Origin: Gymnogyps californianus
Taxonomy: Eukaryota > Chordata > Aves > Accipitriformes > Cathartidae
Assembly (NCBI RefSeq): GCF_018139145.2
Contig: NC_059472.1
Coordinates: forward strand, 100,948,877-101,012,876
Length of the DNA: 64,000 bases
Direction of reading: 5' to 3'
In this document: in pieces, positions 33,791 through 48,620 of the stretch
How positions within the stretch are numbered: the stretch's first letter is position 1
Layout: each line of letters opens with the position of its first letter
The notes under the pieces: model-generated
The model's input: the letters and a program-made list of their open reading frames with translations, nothing else
Told to the model about the DNA's origin: nothing
Databases searched by the model: none
Made by a program: the position numbers and the translations under genes

Positions 33791-36700
33791 AACTGATTTT
33801 CATCTTGTTTTGCCTTTGTGCTTCCTAAGTATTTTTCTAAATAAAGGTTGATTCTCATTGGCTGGTGTAATTTAGTATTTCCTTTTGCTAACCATGAGGA
33901 TTATGTACATACTACGTCTGTATATATTTAAGTAATTTAACATATATTTACACAGATTCTTAATTTATACACTTTTATCATGCTAGAAAAATAATTAATG
34001 AATATTTTCTGACTTTCTAAATTATGTTTATTTTTCCTCATGCATTGCTTCAAACTGTGTTTGGATGGTAATTAGACTTTCATTAAAAATACATAAAATC
34101 TGGAGGGAAAGGAGGTGTTAGTTAAAATATACTGGGTAGCTAAGAAGTAGTTTTGTTAGAATGCGTTTCTTTTAAAAAGCAAGGTCTAGCTCTGCCATGG
34201 ACTTCGGACTTGTAGCTATGATAAGTTATTTTAGTGGGGCATTAGTTGCCCATGTCACCCAACCAGGTAGGGCTATATTGCTAAAACCTTCACAGACCTC
34301 TTTCAGAGTCCAAGGACTGTGTGGTGAAGCTGAGGTCTGGGCCAGGAGAAAGAAGAGGAAGCCACCAAGGACAGGAGCTCCTGCAAGGTCAGTGGTGGCT
34401 TCTCCATCCAAGCTGGTGTCAGTGGAGAGCGTGGGAAAGAGGAGAAGCCACCAGCCATCCTAAGCCTCCAGGACAAGGACAAGGCGTCCTGGTTCAAAGC
34501 TTGCTGGAGGCAGCTTGTAACAGCAGTTTTGACCAAAGTGGGTTTTTTCTATTCCTGCACCATCATGGAGTTTAGTGCCAAAGTGCCTCTGCAGAGTGCG
34601 TCCTAACTGATTGTTAGATTATCTGGATGGTCTGTGGTTGGTGAGCTGAACTGTCACTGTCTTCCAATATTTCAGAAACAGATTTCAGTGTCTCATAATG
34701 CATTTTAGCCTAATTGAACAGGAAAAATGGATCGTTCTACTTTTAATCCCTGTTGTTTGCTTTGTGTGTCTTGGCACTACCATGATGCTCTCCTGGAAGA
34801 CCTGGTCGTTGGAGAAGGTTCTTGATTTGCTGTACCGGGAAGTATAATTTATTTCATTTTTGACACTGAAGAAGGCATTTATACTTATTAATCAGTAAAA
34901 ATACAGCAAAGTTTTGTGATACTTTCTTTTTTAGATTTAAATGCATTTACAGGGTCTTTAACAGTCTTTTGGGTATGGAGTAATGAGGAAGATATTGTTC
35001 TTCCTTTGCTAACCGGGGTATCTTGAACATATTGATTTAATCAACAAAACAATCAAGAAATTTTTAATTTTTTAACCTTTCATCCTGATGACAAAAGATT
35101 ATTTGTGAGTGTAGACTGTTCCACCACTGAGTGTTCCCTTAGGTAGTGAAGCTGCTGTGGCTGTAGAGAGTTTTGAATGAAAATATTTGGAAGGTCTGTG
35201 TGACCCTCAGTGTTACATGTACACCTCTATGTGATAAAACTAAACACAGCAAAGGTGCCCTAAATATATTCCAAAACATGTAAGATGTATGCAAAGTAGA
35301 TGGTTTGAATTATAAAAGGACAAGCTTAAAAGTTGTTTGAAGCTTTCCCTAAAATGATCTTTCTAAATTCTCTTGTTCCTCTTATTCTGCTTGGCCAACG
35401 TAGTTAAGTATGAAGAAGGTAACAAATTGCCAGAAACTTTTCATTAGTTTGGTGGGGTTTTTTTTAGTAAAAGACTAACTCTAGCTCTTGATTTCTGCTT
35501 AAGTAAGTCTCATTTTTTTTTTATTAGAAAAAATTTATTGTGACAGTAAAACCTAGGAAAAGTAACAAGGTACTAATTAAGTCCTATCTAATCTCAGTCT
35601 TATCTGACCATCCATGCTCATAATTAGTTTCTCAGGTTTAAAGGCACTAATCATTTAACAAAGCCAACTGTGTAAATTGAAATTAAGGAACTATTAATTC
35701 AGCACTTGCAGAACAAGCTAGTAATTTCACATATTTACGTTAACATTTCTGTCACTGTGGTTCCAAGTGTCTGGTAGTGCCTTATCTCTGTAAAGGCAGG
35801 GACACGTAATGCCTGACCCTTCAATCTCAAATATATAGTAGTATGCAAACGTAGAAAGAGACACATAGAAAACAACCCAAGAAAACAAGACAAAATTCCA
35901 CTGTGTATTTATATGGTGATGAAAATGGTGTTAATGAGACTGTCTTGATGCATCATAGCCATGACTAAATCTCTCAAATTTGAGGATGGTGATTCTGTAC
36001 TTTGGATGTTTGGTGGCCTTAATACCAAATTTAAACTGGTTAATTTCTAAAAGAAGATTTCTTAATTTATGTGGGAGGGGTTGTTTTAATAAAGACATAG
36101 CATTATTGAATCCATCGTGCCTTAGAAAGCTGGAAAATTACCTCCCTTCTTCCAGCAAAACCCATTATATTTATGCTTCATAGAGGAATAAACATAGTCC
36201 TCTCTACTTCAAAACATCCCTTCCCTCTGATCCTTAAATAGCTACTCTTAGAGAATTGCTTTTTTGCTCAAGATCTTGATTTCTCTCCAGCCCTGCGTAT
36301 CTCTATGAGCAACACCTCAGAGCTCTCACACTGTTTCTTTTCCTCTCACTCTCTTTCGTTCAAAGTTGGCCCCAAATATTTCTCCACAACAAATTAATGT
36401 ACCCAATGTGTATGAGTGGTAAGGATAGGATTTCATAAGATCTTCTGCACAGGTGGAATATAAATTCCTTTAATGCATACACAAATAGAAGATAGGAAAT
36501 GTTTAGAATTCTGAGAGCGCCCTGCTTGTAGGGTGCATTCTGATTAACAGCTGATAAACAGTACTCTAAGGTATCCTGCCATATGTAATAATATAGGAGA
36601 TGAAAGAGGATATAAGTTGCTTTAGGCCTTGTCCATTTTACTGAATGTCATGTCAGGGATTAGATTTAATCTGATCCTTTGTGCTAAGAATTTTTTTAAT

Positions 36701-39700
36701 AAAGTAGCCGTTCAGATTAAAGGATAAATTAATATATTATTCTATAGTAATAAGTGTTAAATTGGATAATGTGTTGCCTCTGATGGTATCACAGAAATTA
36801 CTGTGATAAAATGTTGCTTGTCATAGTTCAGTGGAATATAAGTATGTCCTAGAAACTGCATTCCCAAAATAAAGGGTTTTGAACTGTTCAAATTGCTCAT
36901 CATGGAAAGTAAACAAAATCATGCTGCCCTTAATTAAGAAGGAAAAGAGACTACTTTTGGTTCTGTTATAGAAGTCTTGTTGAATAAGTGAAACAATGGA
37001 AATTTCTCAAACACACACAAACCCAAACCGAACCTTTTGGATTCGATAGCAAAGGCAACAGTGGAGAGAAAGACACCAAAAACCTCACAAGGCAATGAAC
37101 TTCTGTATTCTAGCCCTGTCATCTTATGCTAGCTTGAAGCTGGGTTTGAGTTGACAGTAGCTTTTCGAAATGGCATAATTTATGAATAAAAAAATCCTAA
37201 TCCCCTGCTCCTGGGGGGGAGCGGCTTTGCCCGAACAAGGCTGTGCAGGCTCAGGAGGAGTGAGGAGTGATCCCCGTCCCAGCTCTGCCTTGTCTTGCCT
37301 TGCAGAGCTAAAGGCCTTTTTTGCTCTATTTGTTCTATTCTGCACTTAAGCTGAGGCACCACGAGACCCAGAAATTACTTAAATAGCAACACCAGAGATG
37401 AGAAAATGAAGATTGGCTCACATGTTAATTAACCAGCTTCACCTTATCATCCACAATGCACCCTAAGACTGTAAGAATATGCCTTGGTGTTTCTGGTTGG
37501 TTTTTAATCTTTCATACTTTTCTAATGAGAGCACCTGAAGTGATATTTTACGAAATTTGATGCAAAGTGCACTGAACCCAAGCGGAAAAGGCACCAGTGA
37601 TTTAAATCTGCTTTGGAATATGCCCATAGTGAGAGCTGAAGTAACTTTTTCTACTCAGGTATTCGCCTTCTGAAATAATTCTCTTCCATTTCTGAACCTG
37701 ACTACTTTGTTCAATAGGCCTTGTTTATACATGCATGTTCTGATTTTAAAGGTAATTTTTTTGTCAGTAAAAGCTGAGATAATTCTCTTCACAAATGATT
37801 GGAAAACTGAGGAATAATTTAATATGAGAAGAGCCTCCTGACAGTTGCAGCTAGGGCTGTGTAAGTTAGTAGGAAGGAGGGTGATGTACATGCTAAAGCT
37901 AGGAAGTGCGGGAATGTTCAGAAAGGGAAATCTTGTGGGGTTTTTTCCTTCTTTTTAACAGATCCTATTGCATCATTTAAGCCACTGCTGTAGGTGGTTG
38001 TACCTCTGCCAGGCAGAAGCAGGTCACAATCCCATGACTCCAAGAATCCTAGTCATTACCTTTTAAAATCCAATAAAATGAAGCGTTAGAGCAATCTGCA
38101 ATAATATCCAGTTTCTGCCAGCTGATCAGCTCTGTGCACGCACAGAATTAACGTGAATGGTGACCACGATGGTAGGTAGCGGTGCTGGGACCAGCCTGCA
38201 GGCTGGGGAGATCCTACAGCGTCAGCTGCAGGCTGTGACCGGCTACCGTTGTTCTTCCTCCCCCAAGGTCATCTGTCTTCCCCATGAGTGAAGGTATTGT
38301 GTGGGCTCAGGGTGCCCGTATGCTGCGTGAGCAGAGAGCCAGGTGCTTACTGGAGAGCACTGGACTGACTGAGCTGGTGTTTTGCTTCTGCAAAGCTCTG
38401 GACAGGCTTCACAATGTGCGCTGCGTGATGGGGGGGGGACAGTGAAGGAAGTTGTGTGTGAGCCCTCTCTGATGCAGAAAGTCTTGAATAAGCAGTCTTG
38501 ACTGCCAAAAAGGATGGACATGACGGGTTTCAGATGTTTGCCAATAAATCCCATTTGTTGTCCTCAGAATGCTTCTCCCAGAGGGAACCCTGCTCTAGGC
38601 ACCTAAAGGTAACAGCAGCTTTTCACAGTAGAAAAAAATTGGCTAAGGCAAATTAATCACAACATCACTTCATGCTACTCTTCTGTCTTCTCTCAGCAGT
38701 TCTGTTTCTGAATTTGGAGGCAATTTGAGAAGTTTGAGTTGTTTGGGCTGCAGTTTTGTCTAAATGCTTCTCTGCCTTGTAAGTTCTGATAACTCTTCAT
38801 ACAAAATTATTTCTATGTTTCGTGACTATCTGGTGTTTGTGTATATAACGCTTTATATACGGAGATCAACACAGGCCTGGCTAAGGATCTACTTTGTCTA
38901 CAGTTTATTCGCTATCTGTCATCTAACTGAGTGTTTAGTCTTATGAAGTAAAATGTCTCCTGTTTCTGGAATCTAGAAAGCCATGTTGTCTGTGGTCACT
39001 TCAAAGGATATTTTCCTCATCAGATATATTTATTATTAGTTTAAATCAAGAATATTTTTTACTTTTGAATATTTAAAAATGTTATGACATTAGAACATTT
39101 GTTATTCTTTCCTTGATGATAAAGCAGGGAAAGTATCTCTTTTCACACTGATTTTAACTTCAGAATTTTTATTTTTCTTAGAATTCTTTATTAGGATAAT
39201 CACTTGATTTATATTGGGTATATAAAAGATGTTGTCTATGTGATTTTCACAAAGAAATGTAGCAAGCAAACAATTTGACTAGACACATTTTGTAACTAAA
39301 ATAGGTTAAAAAAAATAGTCTGTGATCCTATGGTGGCTGGAAGCTCAGCAACAGTAGGTTAATAATTGCTCTCCAGCCTCTGATTGTGGTTAGCTATGGA
39401 CATGATTTCCAGGAATTTCAGTTTTTCACAGCTATTTGTTCATTTTATGTGATTAAATGTAATGACCTAAACTTTTCATGTGCAGTTGTCTGTGAGCTTT
39501 TTTTTTTTTTAAAACGTCTTGGTTTCCCTGCAATTCATATTCTGAATTAGCAGAAGCTTTTTCTGGAGTGGAACTTTCAATTTCTGTTTTTCAGTGAGGA
39601 TGGGAGAAATTGGGTTATATTGCTTTTTATTTTTTTATTTTTTTTTTTTTAAAGTATCTGTGGCAATGGAAGTGCAAACCTCATGGACTGTGTTATTGAT

Positions 39701-42700
39701 GTAACGGTAGACGATTTAAGAGCAAAGGAAGTTGCCCAGAAGTCCTTTCAGTGCCTTTAAACTGACCTTTTCAGTACAGTATGTCTACATGAAAGAACCC
39801 CTACAAGAAATGTTCTAAATGTTTTTGATATCTGCATCCAGGTGTTTCTGATATATGTATTAGAATACAAAATCTGCATATTCAGCCACCACTAAAGCTG
39901 ATAAATTGCTGAAACAGCTCTCACACGCACATCGCATACATAGGTGGCTTAGTGAATGAATAATGCAAACCAGTGGTTTCTAGAGTTTTCACTAAAGAAA
40001 GAGGAATGAGGCTTCATATCAATATTTTAGGGCCTGACTGTTCTTCAACTTAGATCTTCTGTGAGCATTTATATCTGTGTGAAGTAAGCTTAAGAAGAAT
40101 TAAAAAAAAAATGTTCTGCTGGAATTTACATGGCTCAGGAGGCTCATAATAGGATGAGTGTCTTTACTTCAGGTCACTGATTTAAATCCCAGTTAGAAAT
40201 AGCCAGAAGTCATTACAATCTGATGGCGGGTTGGTGACCTATGAAATGAACTGGTGACGGGAGCCACCGGTTGCCACCAGGATGTGGCTATGTATCGCAC
40301 CAGTGAAGCAGTAGCCTGCAATTAGAGAAACCAGAGTTTTTCTTTTCCTTAAGGAATATCGTTTCTCACTGCCCAGCCTGCACTGAACAGTGCGCAGTTG
40401 AGTTTTATCCATTAATAGGAGATTTTCTTAGAATTACAGTCTCGGTAGCTGATCCTTTAAATCTGCAGAGACAACCAGCTGCAGCCTTTAGGAAGTAATT
40501 TCTCCTCTGCCTGGCTTTTATCTAGTAAATATTTGCCTCTTTTTATGCGTATGGTGATCTCTCCAGGCTTTTCCTGTCATCGCTGAGGAAGCAGCCTCTC
40601 TTCACCCTCTCCCACACTTTATTTCACTTTGTAAAAAAAAAAAATATTGCTCGCTGTCCCTGTGAATGTATTATTGAAAATATTTATGTACGTATAGTTG
40701 GAGTCTAATATAAAATAGCTATTGACTGATGGATGCCATAAATTACCCAGTGTCTGTGGAGGCAGAATCTGGAAACATAGTGTGTTTATGTGTAATAAAT
40801 ACAGAATTGGTAATTTGACCTTACAGGCAGAGGTTACTGACAGATTATGGGTTTCTCTAATCTGATTCCAAACAGTCACATATTATGGATGACATTTTCC
40901 TTTCATGACACCTCTGGCATTGTGTGAAGCACCGAATTTGAAAAGAATAGGCTTATTTGAACTTTATTATTTTTTAATTTCACACATTTTCTTAAAAATA
41001 ACACGAGGCAGAGAAAAGATGGAAAAAAAAGAGTCTGGGGATAAGTTTTAATTTTTCAAGCTGTTGCCTTTGGAACTTGCCATGTGCTTGACTGGGGCTC
41101 TCAAAATACAGCTTTCATGCAGTAGTCAGACATATGCATAAAGTCGCTTGCATGGGAGATTGCAAGAGTGGGGCTGGAGAAAGCATGCTTTTCTTTATAT
41201 ACTAATTGCATATTATGTTTGGGTTTGCATGGGGGTGGGCATTATCAATATTGGTGTCAATGACATTTTTTCAGTCATTCCACTGACAGCTGGATTGAAT
41301 CCCTACTTACAAATCATGGGTTTAAGGAAAATGATCTACTGTTTTACCAATATTGACCAATATACACCTCAACTTTCTTGGGGGAACACAAGCAATAGCT
41401 CATTGAGACTCTCTCTATATTCTATCTTCTTACTCATTAAATACAGAGATAAATTCAACTTTTATCAGACTGACATCATTATTACATGTATTTAATTCAT
41501 GCCAAGTAACCTTATTCAAGACTGGGACTCCTCCAGATGCCAGTTTTCAGTGTACAGTTTGTATTTTAATAAGTGCTTATTAAAACAAGGGTATGCTTTG
41601 AAAAATGTTAGCAGGGTAGGTAAATTATTTTGTGTAAACAGTGACAAAAGGAAAATAAATTGGTAAGACTGAACAGCTATCCTTTTATGAATATGGATCT
41701 ATTACTGAGAGAAAGTATTCTGTATTAGTCAAAGGCACAATTTTTTGAATAAGTCACAAACAGAATAGGGTTGTAACTTTCCAGATGAGGTTTCACTTGA
41801 AAAATTTGAGAGCAGTGGCAGTGTTGAGACTGATAATCATATTGACCCAAAGGACCAAAAAGGCAATTATAGAGGTTATAGGCAAAGGAACAAAGAACAG
41901 TAATAGAGGTCACAGGCAAATGGAAAACCAGACAGTTAGTTTATCTCATGTCTATATTTACTATGCTGGTTTTACCAGAGCTGGTATAGTATTTCTGTGC
42001 TTAGGGTGACCTTGATATTTCTTGCAAAAACAAATTATATTCCATCGTCCTTCACAATGGCAGGTATATGTCCGCATTTTTGCCATACCTATTTCCGTGT
42101 GAAAAGGGTCAAACTCATAAGACCTAAAGATACAGGAGGTCAGCACTCACACAGGCCAAAATCAAAGCAGGCAGGCTGAGCTGGCTTGCTGGATCTGTGG
42201 CCAGGGGAACGTGTTACTGTGCAGAGTGAAAAAACCCCTGTTGTGCTGGTGTGGGCTGAATTTGCAGGGCAGCCCCGTGGTGGCCCTGGCAGCCTGGTGC
42301 TTGGAGGAGGCTTTGCCTGCTTGCATGGCCTCTGGCAGGATGGTGGCAAAAAGTCTGTCCTTCATCCTCTTCCCTTTCCTCAGCTACTTGCTCACTCCCT
42401 CATTCACCTGGTGCTTTCCAGCTCTCCCAGCAACAGCCGACTCCTCTGGATGCACAAGCCTCCTGTGCCCTGGTCCTTGCTGGCACCTGGGGATGCCCAG
42501 AGTCAGGAGAAGAGGAGCAGCTTTGCTCTCTCTGGGTTGGTTCTTTCACCTGTCCCATCATGCATGCAGGGGAAGTGTGTGCTGTGTCGTAGACTGATTT
42601 CTTTTTTTTTCTTTTTTTTTTTGAGGGCTGCAGACCGTGTAACCGCACCCATGCCACATGAAGCAGAAGTGCATGTTTTCGGAGGACTGCCTATGGCTGC

Positions 42701-43376
42701 GGAGATGGGGAAGTCCCAAATTAGATTTTGGGCTGGCCGCAAAAACCCTGTGTATTATCCATCTGTCTATCTATCTGGTCATATTATGAAGGCACAAAGA
42801 TATATTATTAAGTTACAAACAGCTGTTTCATATGATAACAAGGTGCACAAAGCCCTGTTAAACCGGGCCAAGATTGTAAGTAAGACTCAAATACTTTTCC
42901 TGGCGTTGTCCTGTATATTCTTTATATGAGGGAATTTAAGACAAGGATTTTACAGTCTCCGTGCTTCACGAATATTCAGCTGACTGCTCAAACAGATTTA
43001 TGAACCAGAGAGATCATATTGACTATGATTCTAGTCCAGCGCCTTTGTCAGTACTGTGGCGTAATTTCTTAAAAGAAGTGATGAACTAGAAAGGCTGGCA
43101 TTTTCAATATAAGCCAGAGAGAGGATAATTAATTAAATCAGTTGAAAAGCAACTAGAAATAACTTGAACATTGTCTGAAGGTGAGAAGAATGGATTTTAT
43201 CAAACAAATATTCAGAACATTAGTCTTAAATTTTCAAAACAAACTGCCACATTTTTCTAACAATTTTGAAGGTATATGTACATTAGATAATCTGTATACA
43301 GTCTCATTTTTGTAGCTACCTTTAAACTTAATATGTCTCAAATAGATGAAAATTTTCAGGAAGGAAGAAGTCCAAG

Positions 43377-43396
43377 TTAAAGTTTTAAAACTTTAA
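43377..43396. repeat. 20-bp perfect palindrome
   Basis: TTAAAGTTTTAAAACTTTAA is its own reverse complement. It is built from A/T-rich words, so chance is more plausible here than for the longer palindrome at 60.8 kb. Confidence 0.8.
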
Positions 43397-44859
43397 GGAA
43401 GAAGAAAGTAAGGCTGAAACCAGAACTCCCCAAACTTCGTCTTATTTTGACTATAATAATCTTTTATTTGAGTAGTACTCATAATTGTATATAGAGTAAA
43501 TGGAAACAAGAACATGGAAAAGTAATCTTCTTGCCCCTGTCTATTAAGAATAACATAAAATGGGCCTGTTCGTTTGTTCAGCTTGCAATGGAGCTTTCAT
43601 TCTTCATAACAAAAATTTTCATTCGAGAGGAGTAGCAACTGCAATAGCAACCATCATATACAAACATATTGCTAAACTAAACCCTTCTTTGAATTTGTTT
43701 GGGAATTATCTATTTCTCTAGGGATTCTTGTACAAGATCTGTTAGAAGAACCATAGGCTCTGGAGGGAAGAGTGGCAGAAGCACTGTGCTTCTGTAGACA
43801 TAGACACGAAGGTCTGTGTTGAGTTACTGATTTGCCAAATAAAATGGGTCGGTTAAATGGGACAAAAAAAAAAAAAAAAAGGGGAGGTGACAAAGAGGCT
43901 CTGGTGTACACATCTGAAAAAAAGAAGTTATATTAATGGAGTCTCTGAGCTAAGACTTTCCTTGGCTTGATCAAGATGTACACTTGATGGAAAAGAAGAT
44001 CAGAGAGGATTTCACTACCTTTTTTCTGGCTTAGGGGAAAACATAAGGAAAATGCAGGTAGTTGAGAATCAATTACAAATTGTATTTTCTTTCTCTAGAG
44101 TACGGATGTTGTGAACAACCTTTAGGTGATTCAAAAGGATGCAGTGCTGGAAAGCTCATGTTTTTCTACCCTTTTGGTATAATATTGTGTTTTGTTTTGG
44201 GTTTTTTTTTTGGTAAGCAAATGTTTCCAATATATGCATTTTCAAAATAAACATCCTATGAATTTGCTGAGTATGTGTCTCCAGACAAGAATATATCCAT
44301 GCCAAAACTATTCTTTCATTTGCAGGCTTGTCTGTCTTGGTCTTTATGTTTACAGGAGTGGATTGACCTAATGATTTGATTCATACTTCTGCAAAAGAGA
44401 GTAACGGTGAAATCAGCCTCTGTGTATAGAAAAATAAAATAGAAGGAGAAGCAAAAAATTGCTAGGACAGCAAAACCCAGAAGGTGCTCTGAATTATCTG
44501 CTAAAAGACCACCTTTTGCTGATCTTCTGCTGTATTGCCTGTCTTCCTATACATGGCAACATCCAAAAGCTCATAAGCAAGTCAAAATGTTCAGATGCTC
44601 TTAGAAGATGAGTGGTAGTTCACTTCTCAGGGAAGCGGGGTCAAACAACACTAAATAACTTTTTGTGCAGTCTTTTCTCACAGTAAAAACAAAGACAGTT
44701 ACTGTAGCTGATGTATGCTAACTTTTATGTGAGTTCCCTCCTGAAGTTTGTCATCTCCTGTAGCATCTATTAAAACAGAAAGAACTGAAACCAATCCTCC
44801 TCTTCTGGGGCACTCTGTGGTAGTGGTTTAGTGGATCTTGCATAGTCTGAATTTCTTCT

Positions 44860-44960
44860 ACACAGCCAGGAACAAAGATCAGAAGGGATCATGTGGGTCT
44901 TCAAATCCAGCCTCTTGAAAACCACAGGTAAATGGTCACCGGCTGTCTAGTCTGGAGAAG
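44860..44960. repeat. Possible ancient interspersed repeat fragment
   Basis: The phrase GATCAGAAGGGATCATGTGG followed by a CCAGCCTCTTG and an ACCACAGGT block resembles a common sauropsid interspersed repeat in which an AGAAGGGACCAT block precedes CTGACCTCCTG and ACACAGG. The resemblance is from memory and short, so it is tentative. Confidence 0.25.
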
Positions 44961-46189
44961 TCTGCCGGTGACGTGCTTTTGGACTCCCCCCATTTCCAGC
45001 ATAACAAAACCTCTATAGGAAGTCAAAAAGCCACATGTAGGATGTGTAATGGGAGTGAGACATAATCCGCACCCCAGCTCTTCGCAGCAGGCTGGGCTGC
45101 CCTTTGCATTGGTGTGTGTAGTAGGTGCTTACAGCATCTGCAAGAAATTCCTCCGGTCTTTGGGGATGCCAGTCTCCACATCACCGCTATGGCACTGACA
45201 TGTGCTTCAAAATGACCATTGCCATTAGTGTGGCAACCCAATGTTAAATGAGTGTCACAGCCCCAAAAACCCACTCAGCTGGTGAACTTCAAGCAATTGT
45301 ATGTTTTCTTGGTAAATGTAATGGAACCTAAACAAGTTAATGTAAGTAATCCCTCAAAGAGATTAAAACAATCCTGTAAGTGCATTATCTCTGCAGGAAG
45401 GTTTCCTGTCCTGTGCAGCCAGTCTTGCTTTCAGGCCCCCATTTATAAAATTAGCTGTACGCTAATTTAATGTGGTGGCAAGACATAAAATAAATTTTAA
45501 AAAGTAACTAGAAGCTAAAGACAAACAGATTTTGATTTAAAGTGAAGTACAGCTTTTCTTGTTGTTGTTCTCTTTAACAGCAAGGGTTATAGTTGACTTA
45601 GTTCTTAAGGGCAGTGGTTGACTGTGTATCACACACATTTTAGCAAAATGGAAAACTTTTCTGGAAGTTAGACTTCAGAAGAATATGGCCAACCAGGATA
45701 AATACAGGAGAAACTGGATTACATTCTCTGTCCAGTTTGACCTTTTGTATGATGATTTAATGACCTTTTCTGATCTTAAAAGTCCTGAGTTTATGTCTAG
45801 AGTGAATTTCACTGAAGCCTTTCCTCAAGGAGGCTTGGGAAGCAGAATAAAAGTCATATGGAGACAGAAAGAGATCAGACATCTGAGACTGAAAGAATTA
45901 AGAAGAATGTGGTTGTGCAGTGAGGGAATCAAGGATTTAAAAACTAAACACAGGTAGTTTAGGCCACTTGTCCCCATTATTTGGGAACCAGAAGAGACTA
46001 CGTCACTGCCATTTGGAAATGTTTAAACGTTGGCACTTCATGGGCAATTTCTTCGCTGTTGTGTCTTTCTTCAAATCAGACGTCAGCATGTGGAGCTGTC
46101 AGTAGATCCGCGCTCGGACCCCTCCTACAGCCACAGTGAAACCTAAATACAAAGGCAAAAAGAAGAATTAAAGATGAACGAACGCTGCA

Positions 46190-47110
46190 TTAGAATCATT
46201 ATTCTTATCCTTAGTTCTCCTTGAGTTTAATCCTGTGTCAGGCTTTCCACTATTTTTTAAGGGACGAATGTCAGGCAAAATGGAGTATTGTAATCTGGGT
46301 CATTCTGTTCATCCTTTTTTCATATTGGCACAACATTGGCAATAGATTCCCATTATTTCCATGACATTCCAGGATTTATTAAACTGAACATCACTGTGAC
46401 ATAAAGTACCAAGTATTTTCTGATGCTAGGGTGCAACGCATCTGGGGGTAAGGATTTAATGTTTATTGGAGCTAGGTGCTGCCCGAAGACCAAAGAGTAG
46501 GTCATGATCTGTGTGCAATATTTATCTTTCAACTTACAGAACACAGGTATCATTATTAGTACATTTTGTATCATAATTAAAAATGTTACTATGTCTACTG
46601 ACAGGCCTGTGAGCATTGTTAGATGCTTCATTCCTCACTTCCATCCATTCTGGATGTGGATTTTTCTGTAATGTTTTTGACTTTTCAAAAAAAATTTATA
46701 CACTATATAATTTCTATTTCATGTTAGTTATCATCAGTTGCTCCCTTTTTATTGCTTCTTATGTATTCATTTTTACTGTTTAATGCTTGTCTTTACCTGG
46801 CCAATGAACCACAAAGGGATTTTAACCAAATTTTATTGTTTTGACTGCAGATGGCCTTTTATCCATCAAATAAACTCTTCTATAAGACACAGTAACTTTT
46901 GTTGAAATGTTTCTGATATTTTTGCCCTTTTGATCAATTTTTCTAATTTTTCTCATCCTCGCTCAGTTAGCTCTTCAGCTACATACTATCAGCTGTGACT
47001 GTCTTCTGTTTGTGTATATTGAATGTAATCAGGTCACGATTATGGGACCCCATGCAACTGGTGGCCTCTGGTCCAACGCTTAGTTAATCTTTATTACTCA
47101 TAATGAAGTA
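46190..47110 (-). repeat. Second decayed CR1/L3-type LINE fragment, minus strand
   Basis: Minus-strand reading of 46340-46323 gives ANVVPI, followed after a stop by KKDE. This is a broken form of the ANVVPIFKKGD block common in CR1/L3-clade reverse transcriptases. The + strand text around it (TAATCTGGGTCATTCTGTTC, then TATTGGCACAACATTGGC) keeps the order seen in antisense CR1-like copies, and the similarity seems to continue past 46850 (AACCAAATTTTATTG, TCAATTTTTCTAATTTTTCTC). The frame is wrecked by stops. It is an independent copy from the one at 3.6-4.5 kb. Ends are approximate. Confidence 0.6.
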
Positions 47111-48620
47111 ATAAGGTAGAGACATACCTTGTTTAAATACAGTTTGTACTAGAGAATTACAATATATGATTTTTTTTTTTAGAGATCTTTGGCCTCAAAC
47201 TTCCAAGGGCAGGATGAGAAGTGGGCGTGGGTGATCCTATTTACCTGCCCCACAAACTCCAACTCAGCTGGCAGGCCATGGGGCAAGTCACCATCCTCAC
47301 AAATTCTCAGCAAGCGATACCTTTATGCAACGTGTCTTGGATGTCCTCCAAAACCAAAATCCCATGAAACCAGGAGCTACTTGTACAATTTGTGCTTTTC
47401 CAGAAAATGCTGCTAAGAGTAGTCCTTTATAAGATGTTTGCTGGTTGTGCCACAATGCACAGCCTTCCACCAGATTTGGGGCCATCTGGGAAAGAGACCT
47501 GGCAAAAACTACATATGTGTTAGCAGAAGAGTACATGTTGGTCGGACATCAATGTGCATTACAAAAGAGTGCATGTGAAAAGCAGAGAAAATAAGGATGG
47601 AAGTAATGAAAGGGCTACGGTGCAGTCAACATTCCTCTTCCCCCCATGAAACTAGAAGGACTAAGAAAACAAAAGCGAGGAGGTGGAAAAAGAAAGGTGG
47701 ATAAAACAACTATGGAAATAGTGTAGATGGAGAGAATAAAAATCTAGGATTGGTGAAAAAGTCAGAAATGGAGGGAAAGGAGAAACAGCCTGTGGAAAAT
47801 AATTTAGGAGGAAATTGTAGGAGTGTTATGATAGTTTCTCCAGAACACACAAGCAGAAGGGCAGAAGAAGGTGAAAGGAATGGTAAAGGAGAATGACTAT
47901 AAGGAGGCATTTCACATGCCTGGTGTTACACTATGTTATGTATTGTCATTTCACCTCAGAAATCTAGAATGAAAAGCAACAGCAAAGTACATTGCAGCAG
48001 AACGTAGGAAAACAACATTTGAGAGCAACATACATCACATGCAGTGATAGAAGAGCTGGGGGCAGTTTTTCTGGGGCAGGAGGATAAAAAGGTTGATCCT
48101 GGGTGGGAAGTTGTAAAACGTTTTGAAGGACAAGACTTTGAGGCTGACAGCATTGGGTAGGAGGGAATGGTTTGAATGATCCTCAAAACTAGGGAAGATG
48201 GGCATGGGGGAAAGGAGCTGGAAGAAGGACAAGTTGGGTTGATAGCATGAAATTAGCATGAACTGAAGGGAAATAGGAAGGGATGTAGGTTAGCAGGGGC
48301 TGTAGGAGGTGGCAACAGGACACCAAAGGCTAAATACTGCACCCTTCCCATCCCATTTTTCCTTCTTCTGAAAAAGCACATCTCAGGATCATCCTCTGTT
48401 TTCTGACTTTGAAAAACCAGCCCTACCATGTCGGGTGTGGGCTGCTATTAATTATCAATTCCTGGTAACTTCTTCAAGGTTTCTTTTGTTTTTAAGAAAA
48501 AAAAGCAAGCTGCAATTGGGGCATCTTTCAGGCCTGGTCAGCCTGCTCCAACGGGGCCTGATGGCTGGGGGCTCTGGGAGGGGGACAGCACTCAGAGCTG
48601 CCCAAGCCTGTGCCAGCACA
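47110..48620. other. Intergenic DNA with a possible L2-like relic
   Basis: No gene is recognised. The purine-rich stretch about 48060-48200 (GTTGTAAAACGTTTTGAAGG, GACTTTGAGGCTGACAGCATTGGG) recalls the 3' part of ancient L2-type elements, but the match is from memory and weak. Confidence 0.35.

Larger units (their letters stand above)
27150..46190. other. Gene desert between SOX4 and the next CpG island
   Basis: Nineteen kilobases of AT-rich DNA with no convincing coding frame, CpG island or exon. Visible items are simple A/T runs (for example the T-rich 39630-39650 and the A-run at 43863-43880), a TGATTTAAAT cluster (33714-33790), a 20-bp palindrome (43377-43396) and a possible old interspersed repeat near 44.9 kb. 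Long gene-free flanks are usual around developmental transcription-factor genes and often hold enhancers, but none can be named from reading. Confidence 0.5.
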